64,000 nucleotides of DNA from Streptomyces bottropensis ATCC 25435 (GCF_000383595.1 NZ_KB911581.1:8143519-8207518), one strand, 5' to 3'; positions 1 to 8,422 are shown, counted from the first letter of the stretch. Translations and numbers: made by a program. The notes: generated by a model from the letters alone, not told the origin.

Positions 1-102
1 TTCCGGGGGGACGTGGCCGCGGCGGCGATGTCGGAGGGTGGCGGTCGCGGGGGCGAGGCGGCCGGTCCGATCGTGGTGGATGTGCTGCGAGTCTCTCCGT
101 AG
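1..102 (+). CDS. 3' end of a penicillin-binding protein (partial)
   Basis: An open frame runs in from the left edge and stops with TAG at 100-102. Its last 33 residues (FRGDVAAAAMSEGG..., then EAAGPIVVDVL) line up with the C-terminus of the next gene (WKGDLASAG..., SESAGPIVAALL). This is therefore most likely the tail of a transpeptidase-domain penicillin-binding protein and a tandem paralogue of the downstream gene. The catalytic motifs lie outside the window. The assignment rests only on this short similarity. Confidence 0.6.
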   Translation, partial: FRGDVAAAAMSEGGGRGGEAAGPIVVDVLRVSP

Positions 103-132
103 GGGATGCGGCTCGTCGCGGGGTGCGGGTCC

Positions 133-185
133 GGTGGGGCTTCTCGCGCGCTTACCACCAGCCCGCGGACAAACGCGGCCCCACC
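133..185. repeat. degenerate copy of a Streptomyces intergenic repeat with hairpin potential
   Basis: GGTGGGGC at 133-140 can pair with GGCCCCACC at 177-185. The left arm continues TTCTCGCGCG, which matches the end of the intergenic repeats at 2842-2872 read in reverse. It sits between two penicillin-binding protein genes and may act as a terminator or be a decayed repeat. Confidence 0.4.
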
Positions 186-266
186 CACGGAGTGACCCGC
201 GGGACTCTAGGGTGGTGGTTCTCGTTGAGGGACGAGAGGCAGCCGGGGGCAGCGGAAGGTCGGAGC

Positions 267-2027
267 GTGGGTAAGAGAAGGCGTGTCGACGAGCGGAAGG
301 CCGCGAAGTCGGGGAGGTCGCGGCGGCACCTCGTCCTCGGCGGAGTGGCCGTCGCGGCCCTCGGTGGTGGCGCGGTCGCCGTGTACACGGTGTTCGGCGC
401 CGGCGCGTCGGCCGACGACCGTTCGGCCGACGCCAAGGCCGTGAAGAGCGGCCCCCTGTCCGCCGTCGAGGTCCGCTCCGCCGCGACCGCGTTCCTGACG
501 GCCTGGCAGAAGGGCACCGTGACCAAGGCCGCCGCCGCCACGGACGACTCGACGGCCGCGAAGACCGCGCTGACCGGCTTCACCAAGGACGCCCACGTCA
601 AGGACGTCACCCTCACCCGCGGCAAACGCGCGGGCGACAAGGTGCCGTTCACGGTGAAGGGCACGGTCTCCTACAAGGGCACGGCCAAGCCGCTCACCTA
701 CGAGTCCGCCCTCACCGTCGTACGGGCGAAGAAGGACGGCGAACCCGTCGTCGAGTGGCAGCCGTCCGTCGTGCACCCCGACCTCGACGAGGGCGACCGC
801 CTGGTGACCGGTGAAGCGGGCACGCCCCCGGTGAAGGCCCTGGACCGGGACGGCGGTGAGCTGACGACGAAGAAGTACCCCTCGCTGGGCTCGGTGCTGG
901 ACGGTCTGCGGGAGAAGTACGGCAAGAAGGCGGGCGGCAAGGCGGGAGTCGAGCTGCGGATCGTCCGCGCGCACCCGGAGAAGGCCGGGCCGGACGGCAC
1001 CTCCTCCGGCAAGTCCGCCGGTTCCACCAAATCCACGAACTCCACGAAGTCCACGAAGTCCACGAAGGAGAAGGCCGCCGACAAGACGCTGCTGGAGCTG
1101 AGCAAAGGCACGCCCGGGGAGCTGAGAACGACCCTCAGCCCGGGGCTGCAGGCCATCGCCGAGTCGAAGGTGGCGGCCACGAAGCGCGCGTCGGTGGTCG
1201 TGATGCGCCCCTCGACCGGCGAGATCCTCGCGGCGGCCAACTCCAGCGCCTTCAACGTGGCGTTCCAGGGCTCCCTGGCCCCCGGTTCCACGATGAAGAT
1301 CGTGTCGTCGGCGCTGCTCATCGACAAGGGCCTGGCATCGGCGGACAAGGTCCACCCGTGCCCCAAGTTCTCGTCGTACGGCGGCTGGAAGTTCCAGAAC
1401 GACGACAAGTTCGAGATCAAGAACGGCACGTTCAAGGGGAGCTTCGCGCGCTCCTGCAACACCGCCTTCATCTCCCAGGCCAAGAAGCTGGACGACAACT
1501 CCCTGACCCTGGAGGCCCAGCAGGTCTTCGGGCTCGGCCTGAACAACTGGGCCATCGGCGTGTCCAGCTTCGACGGCGCGGTACCGGTGCAGAGCGCCGC
1601 CCCGATGGCGGCCTCGCTGATCGGCCAGGGCGGTGTGCGGATGAACCCGCTGAACATGGCGTCGGTGGTGTCGACCGCCAAGACGGGCGTCTTCAAACAG
1701 CCCTACCTCGTCGCCCCCTCCCTCGACGGCCGCACCCTCGCGACCGCCTCCCGGCCCCTGTCCGCCACGGCCCGTACGCAGCTGCGCGAACTCCTCCGGT
1801 ACACCGCCGCGGCCGGTACGGCGGCCGAGGCGATGTCGGGCCTCGGCCCGGACTACGGTGCCAAGACCGGCTCCGCCGAGGTGGACGGCCAGAAGGAGCC
1901 CAACGGGTGGTTCACCGCCTGGAAGGGCGACCTGGCCTCCGCCGGGGTCGTCCAGGAGGGCGGCCACGGCAGCGAGTCGGCGGGGCCGATCGTGGCGGCA
2001 CTGCTGAAGGCGGGCAGCGGGGGCTGA
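267..2027 (+). CDS. Penicillin-binding transpeptidase with N-terminal NTF2-like domain
   Basis: This is a membrane-anchored D,D-transpeptidase of about 586 residues that should cross-link peptidoglycan outside the membrane. A basic N-terminus is followed by one hydrophobic segment at about residues 22-45. A MecA-N/NTF2-like region follows (about 65-180), then a Ser/Thr/Lys-rich linker (about 250-272). The transpeptidase domain shows STMK (341-344), SCN (396-398) and KTGSAE (533-538). The GTG at 267 was chosen because GGAAGG lies 8 bases upstream and because it places the membrane segment near the N-terminus; the frame is open further upstream. The preceding gene appears to be a paralogue. No glycosyltransferase domain is present, so this is a monofunctional enzyme. 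Confidence 0.9.
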   Translation: MGKRRRVDERKAAKSGRSRRHLVLGGVAVAALGGGAVAVYTVFGAGASADDRSADAKAVKSGPLSAVEVRSAATAFLTAWQKGTVTKAAAATDDSTAAKTALTGFTKDAHVKDVTLTRGKRAGDKVPFTVKGTVSYKGTAKPLTYESALTVVRAKKDGEPVVEWQPSVVHPDLDEGDRLVTGEAGTPPVKALDRDGGELTTKKYPSLGSVLDGLREKYGKKAGGKAGVELRIVRAHPEKAGPDGTSSGKSAGSTKSTNSTKSTKSTKEKAADKTLLELSKGTPGELRTTLSPGLQAIAESKVAATKRASVVVMRPSTGEILAAANSSAFNVAFQGSLAPGSTMKIVSSALLIDKGLASADKVHPCPKFSSYGGWKFQNDDKFEIKNGTFKGSFARSCNTAFISQAKKLDDNSLTLEAQQVFGLGLNNWAIGVSSFDGAVPVQSAAPMAASLIGQGGVRMNPLNMASVVSTAKTGVFKQPYLVAPSLDGRTLATASRPLSATARTQLRELLRYTAAAGTAAEAMSGLGPDYGAKTGSAEVDGQKEPNGWFTAWKGDLASAGVVQEGGHGSESAGPIVAALLKAGSGG

Positions 2028-2043
2028 GTTCCGGCGTCTGCGG

Positions 2044-2676
2044 TCATGTACGGGCGTGGACGGGGGTCTTCTCGTACGACTCGGGCGACTCGGCCAGGCA
2101 CCAGTCGAAGACCGACGGCCAGGGACCGTAGCCCGCGTCCAGGTCCAGGTGGGCCTGGCCCGGCAGGACATCGACGGGCAGGCCCAGGGGGTCGGCGTAG
2201 AGCGTGGCCGCGCCGCCGGGGCAGTACGGGTCGTCGTCGCCGCCGACGACCCGGGTGTACGAGGCGGCCGCGGCCAGTCGTGCGGGGTCCGGCCGCGGCG
2301 GGGCGAACTCGGCTATCTCCGGGTGCTCCAGGGCGACGTCGGGGGCGGGCGGGGCGACGAGCAGGACGCGGTCGACGGGGCCGGACAGGACGTCGTCCCG
2401 CGCGACCGCGTGCAGCCACAGCAGACAGGCCAGGCTGTGGCAGACCACCGTGATCCGCCGGCCCGTCAACTCCGCCAGCAGGGCGTCCAGTTCCGCCAGC
2501 CACCGCTCCAGGTCCGGGTCGTCCGGCTCCGGCAGCTGCGGGTACGCCACCTCGTGGCCGAGGTCGGTGAGGCGGTCGGCCAGCCAGTGCTGCCAGTGGG
2601 CGGCCGGGCGGTGGTTCTGCCACCCGTGCAGGATCAGGAAGGCGCGGGTGCCGTCGGCGGGCGGGGTCTCTGTCAT
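2044..2676 (-). CDS. RBBP9/YdeN-type alpha/beta serine hydrolase
   Basis: A 210-residue alpha/beta hydrolase of the RBBP9/YdeN type. The N-terminus carries the oxyanion strand ILHGWQN. The nucleophile elbow is VCHSLACL, with Ser flanked by His and Leu as in RBBP9 relatives rather than a canonical GxSxG. The acid is probably in VGGDDDPYC and the catalytic His in GQAHLD near the C-terminus. The ATG at 2676 was chosen because residues upstream of it are translated repeat sequence. It converges on the penicillin-binding protein gene, leaving only 16 bases between the stops. The substrate is unknown. Confidence 0.82.
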   Translation of the reverse strand: MTETPPADGTRAFLILHGWQNHRPAAHWQHWLADRLTDLGHEVAYPQLPEPDDPDLERWLAELDALLAELTGRRITVVCHSLACLLWLHAVARDDVLSGPVDRVLLVAPPAPDVALEHPEIAEFAPPRPDPARLAAAASYTRVVGGDDDPYCPGGAATLYADPLGLPVDVLPGQAHLDLDAGYGPWPSVFDWCLAESPESYEKTPVHART

Positions 2677-2755
2677 CCCCAGATCGTCAGCGAAGCGGGT
2701 CCTGCCGGTCCAGTGCCGTCTCTGTGGCTGGATGGATCGCCGGGTGCGGGCTTTT

Positions 2756-2786
2756 AGGGGCGCGGGGAACTGCGCGAGGAGCCCCA
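2756..2786 (+). repeat. Streptomyces intergenic repeat, copy A
   Basis: A 31-base element beginning AGGGGCGCGGGGAACTGCGC and ending AGCCCCA. It can fold because the GGGGC and GCCCC ends pair. A near-identical copy lies 86 bases downstream, and two more lie in inverted orientation at 7474-7570. It sits in the divergent intergenic region between the hydrolase and YbaK genes. Confidence 0.75.
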
Positions 2787-2841
2787 CCGGGCCGCACCCG
2801 ACGAACCGCCTCGACAAGCGCGGGGCGCGGCCCCGGTTCTC

Positions 2842-2872
2842 AGGGGCGCGGGGAACTGCGCGAGAAGCCCCA
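2842..2872 (+). repeat. Streptomyces intergenic repeat, copy B
   Basis: Second copy of the same element, differing from copy A at one position in the right arm (GAGAAGCCCC against GAGGAGCCCC). Both point the same way. Confidence 0.75.
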
Positions 2873-2944
2873 CGCACCCGCACCCACCGCACCACCCCGA
2901 CAACCCCCTCGCATGGCCCGTACACCCACCGCTAGCGTGCCCGC

Positions 2945-3457
2945 ATGACCAACCCCGCGCAGGACACCGAGGGCTCCGCCGCCCACCCCCGTTTCGCCGA
3001 GGCACTCACCGCCCTGGGCCTGGCCGAACTGCACGCCCGGATCCGCAGGTTCCCAGAGGCCACGAGGACCGCGGCGGAGGCGGCGGCAGCCCTCGGCTGC
3101 GAGTTGAGCGAGATCTGCAAGTCGCTGATCTTCGCCGCGGACGGCGTCCCCGTGCTGGTGCTCATGGACGGCGCGTCGAGGGTCGACCTGGAGCTGGTCC
3201 GGCGCGAACTCGGCGCCACGAGGGTCACCCGGGCCCGCGCCGACGTCGTACGGGAGACGACCGGATACGCGATCGGCGGCGTCCCGCCCTTCGGGCACCG
3301 CACCAGGACCCGCGTCCTCGCGGACCGCTCGCTGCTGGACCACGCGACCGTGTGGGCGGCCGCCGGCACCCCGTACACCGTCTTCCCCATGGACCCCAGG
3401 ACGCTGATCGCCCACGCGGGCGCCACCCTGGTGGACGTCCGCGAACACAGCGCGTGA
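2945..3457 (+). CDS. YbaK/aminoacyl-tRNA deacylase-family protein
   Basis: A 170-residue protein with the YbaK/ProX fold, whose members hydrolyse mischarged aminoacyl-tRNA in trans. Family hallmarks are visible: CKSLIF with the conserved lysine, DGVPVLVLM, and GGVPPFGH in the substrate pocket. The C-terminus (DHATVWAAAGTPYTVFPM) fits the last strand and helix. Its stop overlaps the start of the next gene (GTGA), so the two are probably translationally coupled. Which mischarged tRNA it edits cannot be told from sequence alone. Confidence 0.88.
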   Translation: MTNPAQDTEGSAAHPRFAEALTALGLAELHARIRRFPEATRTAAEAAAALGCELSEICKSLIFAADGVPVLVLMDGASRVDLELVRRELGATRVTRARADVVRETTGYAIGGVPPFGHRTRTRVLADRSLLDHATVWAAAGTPYTVFPMDPRTLIAHAGATLVDVREHSA

Positions 3458-4299
3458 CGCCCCTCGTCACCGCGGCGGTACTGCTCGCCGCGGTCACCCA
3501 CGCCAGCTGGAACGCGATCGCCCACAAGATCACGGACAAGCTGGTCGGGTTCACGCTGATAGCCGGCGGCGGGGCGCTGATCGGGTTCGCGATGGTGCCG
3601 TTCGTGCCGCTCCCGGAGGCCGGCGCGTGGCCGTATCTGATCGCCTCGACGGTCGTACACCTCGTGTACTACGTGCTGCTGATGACGTCCTTCCGCCTGG
3701 GCGACTTCGGCCAGGCCTACCCCATCGCCCGCGGCTCCGCGCCCCTCGTCGTCACCGTGCTCGCCGCCGTCTTCGCGCACGAGGTGCCGGACGGCTGGGC
3801 GGCGGCCGGCATCCTGCTGAGCTGCGCCGGGCTGACCGGGGTCGCGCTGTGGGGCCTGCGGGGCGACCGCCCCCACTGGGCGGCGATCGGTGCCGCGCTG
3901 GCCACGGGCGTCTCGATCGCCTCGTACACGGTCGTGGACGGCCTCGGCGTACGGGCCTCCGGGTCCGCCCTGGGCTACATCGCCTGGCTGATGGCCCTGG
4001 AGGGGCTGGCGATCCCCGCCTACGCGGTCTGGCGTTGGCGCGGCGAAACGGTCGCCCTGCTCCGGCCGTTCGCCGCCGTGGGCCTGCTCGGCGCCGCGCT
4101 GTCCGTGGCGGCGTACGGCCTGGTCCTGTGGGCCCAGACGAAGGCGGAACTGGCCCCCATAGCGGCCCTGCGGGAGTCGTCGATCCTCGTGGGGGCGGCC
4201 ATCGGGGCGGTGTTCTTCAAGGAGCGGTTCGGGGCGCCGCGGCTCGTGGCGGCCGGCCTGCTGGTGGTGGGGATCGGGCTGATGCTGCGGGCCGGGTAG
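3454..4299 (+). CDS. EamA/DMT-family membrane transporter
   Basis: A 281-residue integral membrane protein with about ten hydrophobic segments in two repeats, as in EamA (drug/metabolite transporter) proteins. Recognisable pieces are VTHASWNAIAHK in helix 1, YPIARGSAPLVV at the end of repeat 1, and the C-terminal ESSILVGAAIGAVFFKERFG motif with the conserved glutamate. The GTG at 3454 overlaps the TGA of the upstream gene, which sets the start and implies coupled translation. The substrate is unknown. Confidence 0.88.
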   Translation: MTPLVTAAVLLAAVTHASWNAIAHKITDKLVGFTLIAGGGALIGFAMVPFVPLPEAGAWPYLIASTVVHLVYYVLLMTSFRLGDFGQAYPIARGSAPLVVTVLAAVFAHEVPDGWAAAGILLSCAGLTGVALWGLRGDRPHWAAIGAALATGVSIASYTVVDGLGVRASGSALGYIAWLMALEGLAIPAYAVWRWRGETVALLRPFAAVGLLGAALSVAAYGLVLWAQTKAELAPIAALRESSILVGAAIGAVFFKERFGAPRLVAAGLLVVGIGLMLRAG

Positions 4300-4379
4300 A
4301 CGGAACACGTGCCGGGCAGGCCGTGCGTCCCCGGGCACGGAGGGGCACTCTGGAAAGAGGGGTTCCGGAGGTGATCGTC

Positions 4380-4655
4380 ATGATGAAATCCACAGTCGGA
4401 TGGCATATCGAGCTGGAGTTCCAGGAGGACGACCAGCGCACCCGGGCGGCGGCCCTCGTACGCCTCCCCGACGGGCAGGAAGTACGTGCGAACGGCTACG
4501 CCAGCCGTCACCGCTCCGACTCCCGGCAGCCCCGGGTCGGTGAGGAGATAGCCGGCGCGCGGGCCTTGAACGAGCTGGCCATGAAGCTGCTCACCAAGGC
4601 CCACGACGAGATAGACGAGGCATCGGGCCGGACGTCCCACCCGATCGCGCTCTGA
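4380..4655 (+). CDS. DUF1876-family small protein
   Basis: A 91-residue soluble protein recognised as DUF1876 by WHIELEFQEDDQRTRAAALV and GYASRHRSDSR followed by VGEEIAGARAL. The function is unknown. The ATG at 4380 is preceded by a strong ribosome binding site (GGAGGTGA, 4367-4374). A second ATG follows directly, and an in-frame GTG at 4371 overlaps the ribosome site. It stands alone between the EamA gene and a convergent hydrolase. Confidence 0.85.
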   Translation: MMKSTVGWHIELEFQEDDQRTRAAALVRLPDGQEVRANGYASRHRSDSRQPRVGEEIAGARALNELAMKLLTKAHDEIDEASGRTSHPIAL

Positions 4656-4979
4656 CGCTCCGGGTCGGCGAGGACGACCGGACGACGCCATCGCGCCCAC
4701 CCCTGCATGGCCGGAAGGCGGCCGCGCACGAGCGGGCGCGGTGGCGTTCGCCCCTGTCGGCGCGCGAAGAGTGGACGCGTTGCCAAGTGACAGTGGACCG
4801 TCAGCCAACGACATTGGCCGGATTTCCGCGCATCCTGGTGATCGCCGCCGCGGAGTGCGGCCGTCCGGAAACACCGGGACCGTGCCAGGACACCAGCGGG
4901 GGAGCCCTGGGCCGGTCCGGCCGCTCACCCGTGACGGCCCCTCCGCGGCGGCGATCGCGCGGGCGGAGCCGATCGACGC
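4656..4979. other. Intergenic stretch between convergent genes
   Basis: About 320 bases without a convincing gene. The only structure I see is a short inverted repeat, GCCAA-N5-TTGGC, at 4804-4818. Short open frames here lack ribosome sites and family features. Confidence 0.5.
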
Positions 4980-6155
4980 TCAGCGCGCCAGCGCCTCCCG
5001 CACCGCCCTCACCAGGGCCTGCGCCCGGGGGTCCGCCGTCACCGTCTTGCGGTAGCCGTTCGTGACGTAGCCGAAGGCGATGCCGGTCTCCGGGTCGGCG
5101 AAGCCGAGGGGGCCGCCCCGGCCGGGGTGGCCGAAGGAGCCGGCGCCGAGCAGCGGTGAGGCGGTGCCGTGGAGCATGTAGCCGAGGCCGAAGCGGGTGT
5201 TGATGACGAGGACGCGGTCGGGGCCGGCGGATTCCTCGGCACGGGCCGCCTCCATGGTCGCCGGACCGAACAGCCGTACGCCGTCGACCTCGCCGAGGAG
5301 CGCCGCGTAGAAGCGGGCCAGGGCGTCCGCCGTGGCGATGCCGTTGGTCGCGGGGAGGGCGGACGCGCGGTACGCCGGGTCGTTCTGGTCCGGGAACGGG
5401 GTGATCGCGGCGAAGGCGCGGCGGGTGAGGGAGCCGGGGTCGTCGTAGGCCTCGGTGACCGACCGCTTGGCGCGTACCCGCAGGCCGCCCGTCGGCTCGG
5501 GGGCCGACTCCAGACGGCCCGCGCGGCCGACCCGGCCCGCCGCCGCCACCGTGTCCGGCAGGCCGAGCCACAGGTCGTCGTCCAGGCCCAGCGGGGCGGC
5601 GATGTCGGAGGCTATCCACTCGCCCGTTCCCCGGCCGGTCACGCGCCGGACCAGTTCGTCGAGCATCCAGCCGTACGTCAGCGGGTGGTAGCCGTGGTCG
5701 GTGCCGGGCTCCCAGGCAGGGGCCTGCGCGGCCACGGCGGCCGGTCCCCGGCGCGGGTCCAGCGACTGGGCGGGGGTGAGGGGCCGGTCCAGGACGGGGA
5801 GCCCCGTCCGGTGGCCGAGCACGTGCCGCACCAGCGCGCGGTCCTTGCCGTGCGCCTTGAATTCCGGCCAGTACCGGCCCACCGGCGCGTCGAGGTCCAA
5901 CTCCCCGCGCTCGGCCAGCATCAGCGCCACCGCGGCGGCCACGCCCTTCGTCGCCGAGCGCATGATCTGGGCGGTGCCGCGCCGCCAGGGCTCGTCGCCG
6001 TCGATGTCACGGGTGCCGGCCCACAGGTCGACGACCTTGCGCCCGTGCCGGTACACGACGACCGCCGCGCCTCGCTCGCCGAGCGCCTCGAAGTTGCGTA
6101 CGAACGCGGTCCTGACCGGCTCGAAGTCCTCGGCGACCGTACCGTTCACGTCCAC
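4980..6155 (-). CDS. Beta-lactamase-fold serine hydrolase (class C/EstB-like)
   Basis: A 391-residue hydrolase of the serine beta-lactamase/esterase family. SATK at about residues 67-70 supplies the nucleophile and lysine, GYHPLTYG the tyrosine, and FGHPGRGG the third motif in place of KTG. WAGTRDIDGDEPW near the N-terminus is typical of the EstB-like branch. No signal peptide is seen, so it is probably cytoplasmic, which argues for an esterase over a beta-lactamase. The GTG at 6155 was chosen for the AGGGAG site 6 bases upstream; a second GTG lies two codons further on. Confidence 0.85.
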   Translation of the reverse strand: MDVNGTVAEDFEPVRTAFVRNFEALGERGAAVVVYRHGRKVVDLWAGTRDIDGDEPWRRGTAQIMRSATKGVAAAVALMLAERGELDLDAPVGRYWPEFKAHGKDRALVRHVLGHRTGLPVLDRPLTPAQSLDPRRGPAAVAAQAPAWEPGTDHGYHPLTYGWMLDELVRRVTGRGTGEWIASDIAAPLGLDDDLWLGLPDTVAAAGRVGRAGRLESAPEPTGGLRVRAKRSVTEAYDDPGSLTRRAFAAITPFPDQNDPAYRASALPATNGIATADALARFYAALLGEVDGVRLFGPATMEAARAEESAGPDRVLVINTRFGLGYMLHGTASPLLGAGSFGHPGRGGPLGFADPETGIAFGYVTNGYRKTVTADPRAQALVRAVREALAR

Positions 6156-6318
6156 GCCGAGCTCCCTGTCCGTTCGTTCACCGCGACCACGCGCCGCGAC
6201 CGCCCACGCGATCCGTCCGCCGCGATCCGTTCGCCGCGACGACGGATGCAACGTACAGGCAGGGTTCCGGACTCCTCTCGCCCGGGGCCGCGCCGCCGCT
6301 TCCGCCGCCGCGCCGCAC

Positions 6319-6789
6319 TCAGCCCAGCAGGATCGAGACCTCGATGTTGTCCCGGGTGGCGTTCGAGTACGGGCAGACCTGGTGGGCCGCGTCGACGAGT
6401 TTGGCCGCGATGTCCTGGTCGATGATCGGGAGCGAGACGCTGAGGGCGACGGCCAGGCCGTAGCCGCGCTGCTTGTTGGGGCCGATGCCGACCTTCGCGG
6501 CGACGGTGGAGCCGGTCAGGTCGTAGCCCGCGCGGCGGCCGACGAGGACCAGCGCGTTGTGGAAGCAGGAGCTGTACCCGGCGGCGAACAGTTGCTCGGG
6601 GTTGGTGCCCTCGCCGTCGCCGCCCATCGCCGGCGGCATCGCGACCTTGAGGTCGATCTGGCCGTCCTGGCTGGTGATGTAGCCGTTCCGGCCGCCGTGC
6701 GCGGTGGCCTCGGCGACGTACATGATCTTCGTCGGACGCGTGTCCGGACGGGTGTCCGCACCGGTCTCCACCGCGGCGTCGTCAGTCAT
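6319..6789 (-). CDS. ohr: Organic hydroperoxide resistance protein Ohr
   Basis: A 156-residue OsmC/Ohr-fold thiol peroxidase that reduces organic hydroperoxides in the cytoplasm. The two catalytic cysteines are visible in GYSSCFHNAL (Cys75) and HQVCPYSNATR (Cys139). The conserved arginine should be Arg34 in HGGRNG, and NPEQLFAAGY is the family core. Length matches the family. The start is ATG 6789, with a purine-rich GGGAGG upstream. It lies directly downstream of ohrR in the same orientation with about 150 bases between, the usual context for a peroxide-induced ohr. Confidence 0.95.
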   Translation of the reverse strand: MTDDAAVETGADTRPDTRPTKIMYVAEATAHGGRNGYITSQDGQIDLKVAMPPAMGGDGEGTNPEQLFAAGYSSCFHNALVLVGRRAGYDLTGSTVAAKVGIGPNKQRGYGLAVALSVSLPIIDQDIAAKLVDAAHQVCPYSNATRDNIEVSILLG

Positions 6790-6882
6790 GCCCTTGGCCT
6801 CCCCCAGGACGAGCGCGTGGCCTCCCCAGGACAGGCGCGCACGAATACATCGTGCACAAGGTACCGGCCGGTAGGGGAGAGC

Positions 6883-6903
6883 GGTTACCGGGGGGTAGTA
6901 ACC
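6883..6903. promoter_or_regulatory. Inverted repeat between ohrR and ohr, possible OhrR operator
   Basis: GGTTAC (6883-6888) and GTAACC (6898-6903) form a perfect 6-base inverted repeat with a 9-base spacer, followed by another GGTAAC at 6907-6912. A GTGCAC palindrome lies nearby at 6852-6857, inside ACATCGTGCACAAG. Either could be the OhrR site controlling ohr. The sequence does not say which. Confidence 0.4.
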
Positions 6904-6938
6904 ACGGGTAACACGAAGACCGCTGGGTTCACCTCCGC

Positions 6939-7412
6939 TCAGCGGCCCGCCGCCTTGGTCGCCCGCGCCGTGACCTGCCACAGTTCCTCGCGCAGCCGGG
7001 CGACCTCGGGGCCCTGCAGGCCGGTCGCGGCGGCGAGGGTGGCGGGGACGGCCGCCGCGCGGTCGCGGAGCTGTTCGCCACGGCCGGTGAGCGCGATGCG
7101 CACCGTGCGCTCGTCCCGCAACGAGCGTTCGCGGCGCAGCAGTCCGGCCGCCTCCAGGCGCTTGAGCAGGGGCGAGACGGTGCCGTAGTCGAGGCGCAGG
7201 GCGCCCGCGAGTTCCTTGACGGTGGTCTCGCCGCGCTCCCAGAGGGAGAGCATGACCAGGTACTGCGGGTAGGTGAGGCCGAGTTCGTCGAGCAGCGGGC
7301 GGTAGGCGGCGGTCACCGCGCGCTGGGCCGCGTACAGCGCGAAACAGAGCTGCTCGTCGAGGAGCAGCGAACCGTGGCGTTGCGCATCCGCTTGATTCGT
7401 CACGGGGCCCAT
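6939..7412 (-). CDS. ohrR: MarR-family organic peroxide sensor OhrR
   Basis: A 157-residue winged-helix repressor. The N-terminal LLDEQLCFALYAAQRAV contains the conserved peroxide-sensing cysteine (Cys23) found in OhrR proteins. The tyrosines in YRPLLDELGLTYPQYLVML correspond to those that contact that cysteine. The wing and recognition helix are in DYGTVSPLLKRLEAAGLLRR. On known family behaviour, cysteine oxidation releases the operator and induces ohr, the next gene on the strand. The ATG at 7412 is the first suitable start; longer frames upstream run into intergenic repeats. Confidence 0.93.
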   Translation of the reverse strand: MGPVTNQADAQRHGSLLLDEQLCFALYAAQRAVTAAYRPLLDELGLTYPQYLVMLSLWERGETTVKELAGALRLDYGTVSPLLKRLEAAGLLRRERSLRDERTVRIALTGRGEQLRDRAAAVPATLAAATGLQGPEVARLREELWQVTARATKAAGR

Positions 7413-7473
7413 TGTCACGGACGCGTGGGGGGTGGTGTCGGGGGGTTGTGGTCGCGTGCGGGTGGGTGGGGGT

Positions 7474-7500
7474 TGTTCGCGCGGTTCCCCGCGCCCCTGA
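7474..7500 (-). repeat. Streptomyces intergenic repeat, copy C (inverted)
   Basis: TTCGCGCGGTTCCCCGCGCC followed by CCTGA is the reverse complement of the elements at 2756 and 2842, with small changes. It lies upstream of ohrR and downstream of the ECF operon. Confidence 0.7.
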
Positions 7501-7542
7501 AGGGCACCGGCGCGGGAGGGGTTTCGTCCGCGGGCCCGGTGG

Positions 7543-7570
7543 GGGATCTCGCGCAGTTCCCCGCGCCTCT
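7543..7570 (-). repeat. Streptomyces intergenic repeat, copy D (inverted)
   Basis: CTCGCGCAGTTCCCCGCGCC followed by TCT, another inverted copy of the same family, about 70 bases from copy C. The paired arrangement resembles copies A and B. Confidence 0.7.
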
Positions 7571-7609
7571 GGAAGCACCGGCCCCGCGGGCCACAGTGTT
7601 CCCGGCCGA

Positions 7610-8422
7610 CTAGCCCGCTCGCACCGAGCGGGGGTCGAAGCCGAAGGGGAGTTCCAGGCGGTGGGCGCGCATCAGGGTGTCGTCGGTGAGGAGTTCCCCC
7701 GTCGGACCGTCCGCCGCGATGACCCCCTCGCTGAGGATCAGGGAACGCGGGCACAGTTCGAGCGCGTACGGCAGGTCGTGCGTGACCATGAGGACGGTGA
7801 CGTCCAACGCCCGCAGGATGTCGGCCAGTTCGCGCCGGGAGGCCGGGTCGAGGTTGGAGGACGGCTCGTCGAGGACGAGAATCTCCGGCTCCATGGCGAG
7901 GACCGTGGCGACGGCCACCCGCCGCCGCTGCCCGAACGACAGATGGTGCGGCGGCCGTTCCTTGAACTCCGCCATCCCGACCTGCGCGAGGGCCCGGTCC
8001 ACCCGGGCCTCCAGCTCGGGACCCGTCATCCCCGCCGCCGCGGGCCCGAAGGCCACGTCCTCCCGCACGGTCGGCATGAACAACTGGTCGTCCGGGTCCT
8101 GGAAGACGATGCCGACCTTGCGCCGGATCTCCGCCATGTGCCGTTTGCCGACGGGCATCCCGGCGACGGTCACCGTGCCCGCGCCCCCGGTGAGGATGCC
8201 GTTGAGGTGCAGGACGAGCGTGGTCTTCCCGGCCCCGTTCGGCCCGAGCAGCGCCACCCGCTCGCCCCGCCCGACGGTGAAGTCGACGCCGAAGAGGGCC
8301 TGATGGCCGTCGGGGTAGGCGAAGGCGAGCCCGGCGACCTGGAGGGACGGGGGCACGGGGTCCACGGGGCTCACAGGGGTCACGGGGGTCACGGGGTTCT
8401 CGGGCGCGGTCACAGGCTCCAT
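7610..8422 (-). CDS. cbiO: ECF transporter ATP-binding subunit (CbiO/NikO type)
   Basis: A 270-residue ABC ATPase energising metal uptake. Walker A is LLGPNGAGKTT, the signature is the modified HLSFGQRRR typical of ECF ATPases, Walker B is ILVLDEPSSNLD, and the switch His is in VTHDLPYAL. The N-terminus has a Pro-Val-Thr tract encoded by short imperfect DNA repeats. Its first 13 bases overlap the end of the upstream cbiQ gene, so the operon is tightly coupled. The Nur-like operator upstream of the first gene suggests nickel as substrate, although cobalt cannot be excluded. Confidence 0.92.
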   Translation of the reverse strand: MEPVTAPENPVTPVTPVSPVDPVPPSLQVAGLAFAYPDGHQALFGVDFTVGRGERVALLGPNGAGKTTLVLHLNGILTGGAGTVTVAGMPVGKRHMAEIRRKVGIVFQDPDDQLFMPTVREDVAFGPAAAGMTGPELEARVDRALAQVGMAEFKERPPHHLSFGQRRRVAVATVLAMEPEILVLDEPSSNLDPASRRELADILRALDVTVLMVTHDLPYALELCPRSLILSEGVIAADGPTGELLTDDTLMRAHRLELPFGFDPRSVRAG

